NCBI RefSeq assembly: GCF_032062135.1
Contig: NC_092862.1
Span: forward strand, 42,935,802 to 42,999,801
Direction: 5' to 3'
Length of the DNA stretch: 64,000 nucleotides
Source of the DNA: Pyxicephalus adspersus
Lineage: Eukaryota; Chordata; Amphibia; Anura; Pyxicephalidae
Position numbers and translations under genes: made by a program. Shown here piece after piece: positions 12,594-24,595 of this stretch. The first letter of the stretch is position 1. Each line of letters opens with the position of its first letter. Below the pieces are notes generated by a model. That model was not told the DNA's origin, searched no databases, and was given only the letters and a program-made list of their open reading frames with translations.

Positions 12594-15254
12594 TCTATTT
12601 AATCAGTCTAGCAAACTAGCCATGTGTCTGTTTCCTTAATGGTTACATCAACCTTGCAAACAATATAAAGAAATATGTCTACAGAGAATGTTCACAGTCT
12701 CACTGAAGACTCTTAGCTCTGGAAATTGTTTTGGACAGTTTTCAGTGCTGTGATAAACACATTTATATCCAAACTGCAGACCTTAATAACAATTATTCCC
12801 TGGCAACTTGAATTCCATAGTACCATTGCATTGTTTAGTGTTTCATGTTTCTGAGAGATGGGACTATTGGCGTTCAGGGCAGGAGAGGACTAAAAGTTGC
12901 AGGTAGGCAAAATAAAAAAGGTAAGGCTGGAGTTTGACTTTAACAGGTGACTCAGAAGAAGTCTTATTAAGGCACTAAGTGCACTTCCTTGTAGTGCATC
13001 TGCAATTTTATATACAGTATTTAATATATTAACAAATTTGGAGGAGCTTTTATGTAAATATATAAAAGTCACATTAAAATGCAAAAGTAGAATCTGGCAT
13101 TCCAAACAATAACAACCCAACCCCTTATTACCTTTATAGTAATCCCATCTGTTTATCACACATAATACAATACACATCCTTTATCATCACACTACAGTTA
13201 GTAGCAACCAGTGTTCATGGTTAGGTCACATCCTGCTCAGAGTGAGAGCTGTACCTGTAAAGAAAAGAGCATTCTGAAGTTGACTGTCAGTTTGCCTGCC
13301 AGATGGAGTCTTCTTGCTTTGTCTATTCAACAATTAGAAGTAAATTCCTGCTTTCCACACATCCAAGCTAAGTTCTAGTCATAGCAGGCAGTTTAGAGTT
13401 TCACACCACTGGTTGCTGCAGAAGCAGAAGAGAAATTTTGACTTTAATTCTGCTCAATGGTAAACTTTATAGTAAATGCAATAAACACCTAAAATATGTG
13501 CTTGATGAAACACATTTCTTTTTCTTTTAATCTAATATAGCCTTACATGGGGAAGATTTACAAATCAGGATGGAAATTCATTCCACAAACCAATTTGCAA
13601 GGGCATATCCAGTGAATTGAAAGAGAAGCAGATTTTGAGAGATCACTGATCCTTAACAGACACAGACCATGCATTTGCTAATGCCAGTTTTTACTTCTAG
13701 CTGTCAGTAATTTCTTCTCATTTTGCTAAGTGTTCTATAACTAGACACAGGCTTATTGTTATAAATATGCTGGCAAACAGAACAAAAGTTTGGTCAGTTT
13801 GAGTGTCTGTTGGTAACTGAAATGTAGAGTCTGGAAGTTAAAAGACAAATAAAATTCAGAATTATATCCTCATAGACAAGACAAGACAGGAACATTCCTT
13901 TTTGTGCATTAACAGTACCAACATCTTTAATAGGTTTATTTTGCAATGCTTATAAAGATATACATGAACAAATGCAATATATATTACTGGAAAATTGGTA
14001 ACAAATCAAACATTGTTCATAAAAGAATGTTTTCTTTTATAAAAACAGAACTTTAAAAACATCAGTTCGCATTTTACCTTTTAAATTGAATCAAATAAGT
14101 CATTTTGGCACCCATTATACCTGAAGGCACACTTTGCTATCCACTTGCTTTTATACATCAAAAGATCACTGCACACTGTGCACAGTCTGTACTATACGTC
14201 CTATTTCTAAAATTAAAGCCATAGTCTGGATATTGTAATCTCCCATAAAGTTTACCATGCCTTCCTTCATTAGAGCAGAGCCAGCCATATGACTTTGACA
14301 GGTCAGGTGACTGGACTCTCCTTTCAAATCTTTTTTTTATTTCTTTTAAATACTATTTATTTTCCCTGCTAATAATTGTAATAGCTCTCCACTGACTTCA
14401 AAGTCTTGAAGGCAGCAAAGTTCTAAGCATGTAGGCAGTGTTTTTAAAACTTAATCATGGGTAAGTGGTAGCAAGGTCTTTGGTTTTGTGCTTCTCGTAT
14501 CTGGGATAGGTACAGGGGTCACATGATCATTAATATTAATCCATCCTTAGCACTTGATCAGAGCTAAAAGTCACATCATAGCAAGAAATGGTCTGCAGAT
14601 ATAGACCCCGCTTGTCGTTTTTGTGGAGCCTGAAAGCGTTAGCATATACCAGGGTCCCTTCAACTGTTGTCAGGCGTTCCTTAAACTTTGGTTGATTGAC
14701 TTCATTCTTGTTGGTGCATGCATAGTTCTAAGGCAAACCACACTTGGCAAAACCAGCTGCATGACACCATCTATCTTATAGGTGTCTGTGATGATGGCTA
14801 ACAAAATAGGGGCATTTTTTTTCACATCTGATGAATAGTTTTAGTAAAGAATCCATGTAACCTAAAAACTAATTTAGGGTTTCCCGTTGTGATAAAGGGG
14901 TTGATTAAAGCTGGAATACAACTATAACTACCCTTTATTTTTCAGAATATTTATTTACTACCTGAAGAAATCTGAGATAGGAGCATGGGTTCCGGGGCAA
15001 ACTATTAGCTGAGTTTAGATGGGTTATTCTAGTTAAATAAACATAAGTATAGATTACTGACATTATTATATACAGTTCATGTTTATATGCACAGATGTCA
15101 CTGGATAAAAAGCAATGTGGTTTCTGATTACTTATGCATGACAGCATACTGTTCACTAGAGAGCTGTCAGGTTAGTTAGTTATGGACAATCATATCAACA
15201 ATTGATTTTTTACCTACATTTATCTTGCTGCCATAAAGTATAATAATAGGAAAC
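12594..15254. other. No gene recognised
   Basis: AT-rich DNA. Minus frames at 12890-13177 (95 codons) and 14935-15156 have no known domain. A retrotransposon-like CysXXCys word (ACRFCGA) can be read near 14610, but the surrounding translation is not convincing. Confidence 0.4.
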
Positions 15255-15273
15255 CTCTCTCTCTCTCTCTCTT
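15255..15273. repeat. CT dinucleotide microsatellite
   Basis: About nine CT units in a row in otherwise AT-rich DNA. No function is implied. Confidence 0.85.
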
Positions 15274-15787
15274 AAAAAATGCAAATTAATTTTGAATATA
15301 CATTTTTCAAAAGTTTTAGTAGTTAAAAAAGAACAGTGTTTTGTTATAAGCAGGGATATAGTTTTGAATACAAATCATAATACACATTACATTTATAATA
15401 CAAATATAAGTTGATTTATAATTTGTATCTGCATTAAATACTATGATAAACAAGACACAAATTTTCTTCTTGCAACTTTGTGCCTTTTATAACTGTTTTC
15501 CTGCTGTTTAAAAACATTAAGGGGCACATTTAAATGGTGGCAAATATATTGGTTTGTTTTATTTGGTTTCATTAATTGATTTACATATTGCTACTTATAG
15601 AAAACCATTACAGCATACTTCTTAATAGGGATGCAGAGATCAAACTGCACAACTTCTAACAAATCTGTTCAGAAACCCACTCCAAGGTGGGACACATGTG
15701 GCACCTTGAACTGCTGGCAGGACCCTTGGGAAATGAGACGGTATAGTGTGTATTTCTGCTGGTTAGTAGACAATACTTTATGCAAGG

Positions 15788-15990
15788 GCTCCAGAATTGG
15801 AGAAGATAGATTATCATGGGAGAACCCAGGTGATCAAGCAAACCGGGAATAGATCTGATCCAGGAATAAAAACATTTACTAACCAAAAGCAAATGGTTAA
15901 AATCCATTAGCTGGGTTATCTGGATTACCCAGGTTCTCCTATGATAATCTATCTTCTCAAATTTTGGAGAGGTTTTGTAAATCAGGCTCA
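15788..15990. mobile_element. Foldback MITE (GGGCCTGATTTATT family), long palindrome
   Basis: The arm 15801-15834 (AGAAGATAGATTATCATGGG and onward through GAACCCAGG) is the near-perfect reverse complement of 15927-15956. The centre carries a CAAATGGTTAAAATCC stretch facing a TTTACTAACC stretch. The right end GTAAATCAGGCTC matches the GTAAATCAGGCCC-type end of the family. The two overlapping open frames here (plus 15631-15852, minus 15656-15991) are artefacts of the palindrome. As RNA it would form one long hairpin. Confidence 0.72.
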
Positions 15991-18480
15991 ATTTATTTTG
16001 TGGTTACAGCATTTTTGTCACGTCTACCATTGCCTAAATTAGAACCTTCTAAACACCAGGAGCAAACAATGCCACCTTAAGGCTTTTAGAAAAAGTTGTT
16101 AACGTGATATTATTATATAATGAACAAGAGATGAAAATTATACTAAAGAAAAAAGTGTATAAAAACTATGGAACCTGAAGATATAAAAACTGTATAAATA
16201 ATCCTATAAAACACTGAGATTTTAACATCACCAACAAGATAAAAATAGGTAAATAAATTCTAAAATATAGCAAACTACATCAATATTAGCTAAATGGAGA
16301 ATTTTGAAATTGTACTGACATCTAACGTCTTATTTACACCTTATTTACGCTAAAGTATTTAGAAAGTACATACACAATTCTCCAGCTTTTAGAGTTCCTA
16401 AATCATTAAACTTGTGACAAGTTAGAAGAATATTGTTTATAACACACCGTTGAAACTATCTTTTTTTTTTTGTTTCAGGTCAAGGTTTTTAGAAAGTCAA
16501 AAAATAATATAAACCTCAAAGTCAATGGAACAGTTTACAAATTGTTTCATAGTGTTATCCATAAAAGTTTTTTTGCTCATGACTACTAAAATTATGTGTG
16601 ACATTTTATTACGTGTGACAATTACAAGTGAGGTTTCCTAGTGCTTCGCTGCTTTGAAAATATAGAGGAACTACCAAGATCTTGCATTAGCATTTTTTGC
16701 AGACATTTAACAGGTGGTTCAGTTGTGTACAGTTTTTGAGCAGTGCCGAGCAGCAACATACAGTGTTTCATGGCTGATGAACTGCTTTCTTTTAAACGGG
16801 AAAGCTTCCCAAATGCCTGCTATGTTGAGTTTTTTTCAGTGTCACAATTAGGTTTTTGAAGTGTTTGTAAGGAAGAAGTACAAATAAATGAAGTGTTTCT
16901 GCTTTTTATATCCTTACAGTTTCTTGTACAGTTCCTATCTAAAAAAAAAACCCTCTTTAGTGTTTTCAGGTGTTTTGAAAGCCAAGAAAAATTTGCCTAC
17001 CTACCTGTAACTGCTCTAGGGAGTCTGGTTAAAACTGTCCAATGCAACCATTCATGCGAACAAGCCCTATATGGTGCCATGAAAAAGAAAACTGTATGGT
17101 GACTATTACAATTGGTTTCTACTCGGACAATCTTTTTTATGCTGGAAGTGCTTTTAAAAAATGTTTTTTGTTTTGGTAGTAGAACAGGTTCTGGGGTTAG
17201 GATTCTGGCCTAAACAAAAACTTTTATGAATATATATCTTGAATGTACAGTAGTCTGTGTATTTTTTGAATACAATTTTTTCTTACCCAACAGAATTGGC
17301 TTTTGGGGCTGTTATAACAACTTGTATTAGGTACAGAGGAGTTGCCCCTTATAGATTTGAATGGGAATTTTTGGGGGAAATTGGTTTTATAGGTATTATA
17401 ATACTTAAGGTCCAAAACCAAAAATACTAGTACGTAAGGGTCACAAATGTGTGTAAGACCTAGGGAACTATTATTCTTCTTATTGATAGAAGTATAAATC
17501 TATTGGAATATCCCATATTATGATGGATGATGTCATCTATATAGTATCCTTCATATAGAATAAAATATTCCTTTAGGTGAACAGATCCTCCCAGTACCCA
17601 ATAGCTAAATCCACTTAGCTACAATAGCTTAATAGCAGTCACCGCCCTTGGTGTATAGTAAGAGATTTAGAGGAATCCCATCCAGATTTACATACTTGGA
17701 CTACATTTATCTTTAGTAAGGTTTCCATCTCCTGATTATACTCTTTTTATAAAAAGTATGTAGTACTCATACCTTTCCTAACTATTTGAAGCAGCAAAGT
17801 TTGAACCTTGTTCTGTCTTCTATAAGCAGTTTAGGATGCCACTCATGTCCTACATTGGAACAGGTTCCTGGTTTCATTCTGGAGATTGCAGACTTTTCTA
17901 GACCTTAATTAGGGTTCTGCTGCTGGCCACAGACATAAAACCTAAATTTATATGTAACTTCAAACCTGCTTACATGTGCTGTTAATCTACTTGTTCCACA
18001 AAACTTCATTTTCACTATAATTCATGTGTTCAAAACAATGCTTAATATCTGTACTCCTTCTTCTCTTTGAAAATATCCTTCAGTGTAGGAAAAGCTGCTT
18101 TTTAGAAGAAAAATAGAGTTCTAGCTTTACAAAGAACATTATTTCCTTACATACAGCATCAAACAATATGTTTCCAAGCTCGGTGCACAGAAAGCTGCAC
18201 TATAATTTGGACCTGTTCTCACAAATTATCCTGGTCTCTTAGCCCTAGAAGGTGACAATTTAATTCCAAATTGCACTTATTTTGTGAGCAAAGTCCTATT
18301 TCCACTATGTTAGTCCCAGTCAATGTAGCCAAGTGTGAAAAACTGACGTTTGTTTTACCAAACTAAACTATATTAGTGTTTTAATCAGAGATCAATGTAT
18401 TGAAATCTGTACATTGTAGGGAAAAATAAAGTTGCTTAAAATATAAATTGCAACTTTAATTTTAATGGGTACCATGGTAT
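15991..18480. other. No gene recognised
   Basis: AT-rich DNA. The 69-codon frame at 16893-17102 and the minus frame at 17224-17421 have no motif I can place. Nothing repeated elsewhere in the window was seen here. Confidence 0.4.
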
Positions 18481-18930
18481 TTCCATATTTTTTTTTATAA
18501 CATTCTTTATTTTTTAAAACATTTTTAACAACATAAACAATACAGTATCGAGTCAGGACATAAAGGGGTAAGTATGGGAAACAGAAACCAGCATGTTACA
18601 CGTTGTATAGAAACCCAATGAAAAACGTGGTGAAGATACATACAACATATCAAATTTAGCATTAGAGTACAAGTATGAGACCAAAATAAAAGGAACATGA
18701 CTCTCGAAACAGATTGCTCAGCAATGGAGGAAACAGGAAACCCAAATGATATCACATAGTAGAAAAAAAAAAAAGAAAAAATAACCCCACCCCCCTTACC
18801 CTGAGAAATTCGAATCCAGGTGGCGTTTAAACTCCTGGGTGTCTCGGTAGTAGATCCAACTACCCCACATCACATTAAATTTGTCCTGTGTACCCCTTAG
18901 ACTAGCTGACAGGTCCTCCATGAGCATTAT
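18481..18930 (-). repeat. Antisense LINE-type 3' untranslated tail
   Basis: T-rich start, an ACATAAACAATACAG stretch, a long A-run at 18762-18783, then ACCCCACCCCCCTTACCC and AATCCAGGTGGCG. The layout is that of a polyadenylated LINE tail inserted in reverse, similar in order to 4205-4690 and 35757-36065. The minus frame 18525-18755 lies inside and is not a gene. Confidence 0.45.
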
Positions 18931-19799
18931 ATAATTAACCCTGTGAATGTTGATGGTATTTCCTTATTCTGTGTACTAAATGCTGCACTTTTAAGAGACA
19001 AAATACAGACCTTATTTTACAATGATACTTACTTTCACAATTCATAATTGTCTAGGGAGAAAATCTAGAGTGTGTAGTCATCCCCTGATGTTGTTGAGGA
19101 GGTCATTTCGATGATCGGCTTTGTTGTATTACTAATGATTGTCCAATCATTTTTATACTACTGTACTATTACGCGGTTGTACTCCTCATGTTCATTTTGT
19201 TTCCTCTCTTCTCTGTTGAACAGAACAGGCTGCTCAACTCTCTCTTTACTCATCATTCAAAAACTGTCACCCAAAATGAACATGAATGATGGTTTTGGGG
19301 AATAGTAATTGTAAGTGTGTACTAAGCATTAGTGTAACAAAACTTTTTGTATGCAAAATATCTGCTTTAACTTCCTAAACTAACAATAAAACCCTATTTT
19401 TAAAAAAATAAATATTACAGGCCTCTGGATAAATACCTGTTTTTACAAAATGTGAGCATTTATCCACAGTCGGTTGAACAAATGTTACATTTTTTAAAAA
19501 GTAAGTTTGCTTTTCTAAAACACGCTGCTTTTTAGGCACAGCAGTGGCCATCTATTCCTAAACTTACTTTGTTAAACTGTGGGCTTTTCATATAACAAAG
19601 TACGCTGTTCTATTGGCCCTAAACACTGTTAACCTTTTTCCAAACTCAATTTTTGAAATGTTTATTTTTCTTTTATTGAAAAGCTAGATGCAAAATATAC
19701 TGCTTCTCATGTGCTGAGAAAAATAGACTGAATGGTGGTGAAGGTGGACAAATTTCTATTTCCCTGCAAAAAAAGTTGGGGCTTTTTTAAATAAACCGT

Positions 19800-19833
<34 letters not shown>

Positions 19834-20883
19834 TTAATAATGTGCTATAAATATGTGCCAGAAACATAGTGTGCTCCTACCTTCCTGCAAACTTGTTTTT
19901 TGAGTTCCAAAATCCTAAGCACCTGGTATAATTTCTGCCCTTCTCCTGTTACAATGTTGCCCACATCAATGACCTGCCCACATCAGTTTTAGATTTCAAT
20001 AATTATACAGAGAATTCTGTTTATTTTTTTATAATTTAGTACCTCCCCCCTCCCCCCCCAATTAGGAACCCTCAAACTGATGTGTATACATAAGCTTATC
20101 ATTATGTAAAATATGTAAAATTTCATGCTTTTGTATCTTTTACGGTAACATAATTTTCTGAAGAAAATGATCCGTTTAATTATCACTAACAAATTACATA
20201 TATGATACCCTCAGAATCTGCAACTTCAATAAGCAAAGTACTAATCACACTATTTATAAAGTGTTAGCTTGAGAACATTTCACTCTGCTGTGATTAAGCT
20301 ACCTTCATCTTTTGACATGCATGAATTTATCTGCAGATAATTAAAAGGTGTCTAGAACTTTAATTAGGTAATTTATATATATACACGAGTACCAGTGAAG
20401 CTTGATTACAGGTATAATTTAGAATAGCAGATATTTTACTTTCATTTGATGGATGTATCAACAATAGTTTTAGAAGGGTATTGCAGTTTTAAACATTGTG
20501 TGAATGCAAGCTGTTATTTACTGTAGTACAAGTTGTGATGAATCTAGTAAAAAGCATCATGGAAGTAGACACATTGTAAAAGAGGGATGTAGAAGATGCA
20601 GAACTAGATTTTACAATCTACATAGATAAATGATAGATTACCAATCCACTGCCTAAAGTGAGCATTTCAAATTGAACTAAATTAAGAAATTTTGAGCAAA
20701 TAAAGTCTTCAATGCAGAAGGGACCATCTTTGGACATCTTAATTGGCCAGGCCTGAAAAATGTAACTCCCATACATGCACATGCACAAATCATTTATTCC
20801 TGGCTGTGCTAGAGCAGCTTAGTGTACATTATAGAGAAGATTGCAAACAGACATAAACATTTATTCGATTGCAGCAAAGACAT
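18931..20883. other. No gene recognised; contains one microsatellite
   Basis: Mostly AT-rich. The stretch around 19080-19330 has words (GATGATCGGCTTTG, CAATGATTGTCC-like) that recall a frog MITE but no paired ends were found. Minus frame 19989-20192 has no domain. Confidence 0.4.
19799..19843. repeat. TAA trinucleotide microsatellite
   Basis: About 13 TAA units with one interruption. Unlike the other ATT/TAA arrays here, I could not show that it hangs on an L2 tail. Confidence 0.8.
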
Positions 20884-21240
20884 ACAGTGGATATGAAAAG
20901 TGTACACGCTCATTGTTAAAATGCCAGGTTTTTGTAACGTAAAAAAATGAGACCACAATAAATTGTTCCCACACTTTAATGTGACTTATAACCTGTACAA
21001 TTCAATTAAAAAATGTTAGTTAAATCTGTTACAGGCAAAAATCTAAAAGATAAAATATGTACAATAAGCTGGTTGCATAAGTGTACACACCCTCAAAGTG
21101 ATACTATGCTGAAGAACTTTTTGATTTAACTACAACATTCAGCCTTCTTGGATAGAAGTCTATCAGAATGGTACATCCTGACTTGGAAATATTTGCCTAC
21201 TTTCCTTGCAAAAGCACGCCAAATCTTCCATGCTGGCCCC
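20884..21240 (+). mobile_element. Tc1-like DNA transposon, end fragment
   Basis: The end reads ACAGTGGATATGAAAAGTGT followed by GTTAAAATGCCAGG, AATGAGACCACAATAA and GGTTGCATAAGTGT, the ordered words of the long terminal repeat of a Tc1-like family I recognise from fish and frogs. After it comes the antisense start of the body (CAGCCTTCTTGGATAGAAGT, ATCAGAATGGTACATCC, CTTGCAAAAGCACGCC). The fragment stops near 21240 and the other end is missing. The plus frame 21148-21345 is on the wrong strand for the transposase. Confidence 0.7.
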
Positions 21241-21354
21241 TGGGAATTACTGCTGTTACAGGTGAGGGAATCCCCTTACACTGAAGTAAGTGAAATGGGA
21301 TGCACTATACACTGGTGTCAAGGTGATCAGACTGCTCCTTACTGAAGTTACAGT

Positions 21355-21665
21355 TGGGGTATCATGCCCCTAATATTGCCATCATTTTAAAAATAATGCT
21401 GCGCACACTGATGTTGGTGGGAATTATTTCCTCACAATGGGGTCAGGAAAAATGTATGCTCATCAATACATTGCCTTTATTAGGAAATAACACCCACAGT
21501 TATATTGATTGTAGTGGAAACCAATGTCCAATAGCACAATGGTGTCAATAGGAAAAATATGGTAGCAATTGGAAATACTGCCTACTATTACATTGGTGTA
21601 ATTGGCAAGTATTGCCTAATGTTACATTGTTATTAGTGGAAAATATTGCCCTTTATTATTTACCA
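21355..21665. repeat. Degenerate tandem minisatellite
   Basis: The motif TATTGCC followed about 10 bases on by TTACATTGGTG and then AGTGGAAA or TAGGAAA recurs several times with a period of roughly 35-40 bases, strongest at 21570-21660. The copies have drifted, so unit number is uncertain. The frame 21354-21551 runs through it without a known domain. Confidence 0.5.
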
Positions 21666-22254
21666 CATCTACTGGTTATGATTTACATTATTGGTGTTCA
21701 GTAAGGGTGCTTACCTAAGTTGATTTGATCTGCCTTACACGTGGTCAAAACTCATTCATTTACATTCTTCACACCAGATCCATGTGTGGATCAGTTTACC
21801 TTCCAAAGCTTTACATTTGAACAGACTAAGTACTACTCTGCTGTGGCAGTCCAGTTATTTATTTGATATTGTGCAATGATTATTTATATGGGTGTTTAAA
21901 GCAATTCTTCCTGGCCCTAACATTGCCAGCAGCCATCTTTGTCCTGCAAAATTAGAGATTCTAAAGTTACAAAAGTGCTCCATGGCTAGCAATACTGATT
22001 TATTAAAGGTGTGTAAAAGATAAAATTGTTATCATTGAAAAGTTTTTGCTTCTCACACGTTAAAAAAAAATCAATAAAAGTCTGCTCTCTGTGCATTTCT
22101 CCTGATAAGCCCTCATGATCCAGTTTCTGATCCAGCAATCTGACATTTCTAAATATTTTTTTAATAGGGGCCATTATATAAACAAAATAACATAGGCATC
22201 CAGTTATATCTGGAAATATTATCATGTAAGTTCATGTAGCACTACTTCTACTTT
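21666..22254. other. No gene recognised
   Basis: AT-rich DNA. The minus frame at 21986-22225 has no recognisable motif. Confidence 0.4.
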
Positions 22255-22600
22255 AAAAGGAACAAGTAGTGTCCCTTTTGCAATAAAACAAACAAAACAT
22301 CCCGTTTGCTGTCTTCTTTTAAAAAAATAGGTGAGCTACACAGCTGGGAAGTAGTGGGTTTACCAGCATCCTCCAGGGTGCCAGGACTAAATAAACTTCC
22401 ACATCCATCATCCCAACCAATCAAGATGGCCAAACATCAGGACAACTAGAAAAAAGAAGAAGAAGAATGGGGAAAGGTGAGTGCATGTAAAAACATTATG
22501 ATAGAACAGGTAAAGTTATTTTAATGCAGAAGGGGCATTCTGCATTGTCCCATCCACTATAAAAGATGTGCCTGGTCTGCTATAGTTTTTCTTTGAATTT
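22255..22600. mobile_element. Possible TTAA-type element
   Basis: The left side is TTTAAAAGGAACAAG, and near the right side AATGCAGAAGGGGCATTCTG gives the same kind of subterminal hairpin seen at 12400-12450. The resemblance is partial and the ends are not fixed. The minus frame 22248-22433 covers part of it and is not a gene. Confidence 0.35.
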
Positions 22601-24025
22601 AGTTATAAACCACTGTGTACCATAAGCACTTTCTTTTTTAACTCAAAATTAATATCAAATTTAACTCAAAATTAAAATCAAATAAATGAATCCCTTTTCT
22701 CAGTTATGATTTCACAAAGACTTTTTGCAGCTATGTTTTGTCTACATGTACTCCTTCCATCTCTTGCATTTGCTGCATTTTTCAGGACAGACTTCCTGAT
22801 GTTGACAACAGAAGTCAATGAAATGTGTTGAATGACTACTTGTAGTGTCCATCAGAATCTTGAATGACAGCTGGGAGACAAAGAAAAGTCACCCTATAAC
22901 AGTTAATGCCTTAACAATTAGGCCAATATATAAAATATTAAAACTGATTGTTGGAATAACATTGATACACTTAAGCTTATATGCAATTAAGAGAGAATGT
23001 TGTTTATGTCATTTGGACATCCACTGTCTGTAAATGTAGCTTCCTGGGATGGATAAGAGTTTTTATGATGCATTTCACTCATCTTTTAAGGTAGTTTAGA
23101 CAACAGAACATTATAACACAATTTTGATTTAAAAATATGTTTCAAGTCTTTTTCACTTCATCTCTAATTTCTTCTTTTTAGAGAATAGCATTAAAAAATA
23201 AATGCAATAAATATTTTATTTATTATAATTAACATATTTATTACCAATAAGTGCCCAAAAAACTAGATGTATCTAGAGTTGCAAAGATCGTTTTTAAAAC
23301 TATTCACAATGCCATTGTCATGATCTTGACATAAAAGACTGACAAGGTTTCCAGCTGCAATGTACCGCATTAAAAATAATGACTATTTCTATAGTAACAT
23401 CTACACGTACGGTACAGTTGGTGTGAACAAAGAATTGCTGTCAGAGTTCACTCATATAAGCTTTCCAATATCTGAACCAACGACAACATATCACTATGAA
23501 GACCGCTTCTGAAGAGAGGTCACCGCAATGGCTCATACTGTTCACACTATGACTGTGAAGTTTAGTGTGTATCCTTCTGCCAATGACATTCCAAATTCTA
23601 GCAATAGCATTGCATTTTATAACCATTTAAACTGCACTTTTTTTATGTACAATAGTATTAAACACAAAACATAATTGTGAGTGAAAATGCTCATAACAAA
23701 TCTATTTGTACTGGTGCGAGCACCAAGTAAAGGCATATTTTTTAATCAGATGTATTTGTTTTCTTGAAACTTCTTTTCTTGAAGACTTTTGTATGAGTCT
23801 AAACAAATACCAAATCTAGGTACTATGTGATACATAAACGTCATGAATAAGCAAAAAACATCTTTTACCCTCTAAAACCGAGAAAGACCTTCTTCATTGT
23901 GTCTTGTACAGGCCCTGCAGCTCTTATTGGGATGGCTTCAATCCCCCAAGAGGCAGTGCTATCATATTTGACACAGTAAAAAAAAAAAAATGTTTGCTGC
24001 AGTTTAGTGAAATTAAAGTTGTGTT
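22601..24025. other. No gene recognised
   Basis: AT-rich DNA. Frames at 22845-23033 and 23441-23626 show no known domain. Confidence 0.4.
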
Positions 24026-24033
24026 GTTTAAAC

Positions 24034-24273
24034 CACCGGTCGCCAACCAGTGCTCTGTGAGAAGGACCCCACTGGGGGGAAGCACCGGCCAGAGCCGCGG
24101 ACCATGCCCCCTGTACAGATCCCAAGCTCAGGAAAGTCGGCGGGTTCTGGCATCATGACGTCACTCTGGGGGAAGTTTCTTCTACTTTGAGTGACACCTG
24201 TCTTCCTGCGCATGCGCGGTCCAGAGCCGGTAAATTTAGTGGTCTGCCGATCCGAAAAGGTTGGCAACCACTG
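24034..24273. mobile_element. hAT-type MITE with 8 bp target-site duplication
   Basis: The left end CACCGGTCGCCAACC and the right end GGTTGGCAACCACTG are inverted repeats (12 of 15 match). Both are flanked by GTTTAAAC at 24026-24033 and 24274-24281, an exact 8 bp duplication as made by hAT transposases. The interior is GC-rich (GCACCGGCCAGAGCCGCGG) and non-coding. Frames on both strands here (23865-24309) are by-products. The insert is 240 bp and must have been moved by another element's transposase. Confidence 0.88.
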
Positions 24274-24309
24274 GTTTAAACCACCATTTTTTATTGCCCA
24301 CTTATACAC

Positions 24310-24595
24310 TTGGTTTTCATAACTTTTACTAATTGTCCCTCAGAGGGACTCACAATCTGATGTCCCTACCATAGTCATATGTCACTAATGCCAATTTTGG
24401 TGAGAAGCCAATAAACCTAACTTCATGTTTTTGAGATGTGGAAGGAAACCATAGTGGCTGGAGGAAATCTCCCAAAACACTGGAAGAATAAACAAACTTC
24501 ATGCTGATAGTGTTCTGGGCAAGATTTGAATCTGGGGCCCTAGTGCTTCTAAAAGGCATTGTGGTTGCATAACTGGTTATAACTGCCAACAGCTA
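24310..24595. repeat. Interspersed repeat with ATGTTTTTGAGATGTGG core
   Basis: Ordered words CTCACAATCTGATGTCCC, CATAGTCATATGTCACTAA, AACCTAACTTCATG, TTTTTGAGATGTGGAAGG and GATTTGAATCTGGGGCC match a repeat found widely in fish and frogs (I cannot name its class). A second, shorter piece with GCATGTTTTTGGGATATGG lies at 45775-45860. It has no coding capacity. Confidence 0.6.

Noticed and set aside
14580..14760. Cysteine motif ACRFCGA as in LINE C-termini
   Set aside because: Only one short word; the following frame has no histidine-cysteine partner and stops intervene.
15631..15991. Overlapping frames of 73 and 111 codons
   Set aside because: They largely overlap the foldback MITE at 15788-15990, whose symmetry opens frames on both strands.
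23865..24309. Four overlapping frames of 79-93 codons
   Set aside because: All cross the 240 bp hAT MITE and its flanks; no conserved domain.
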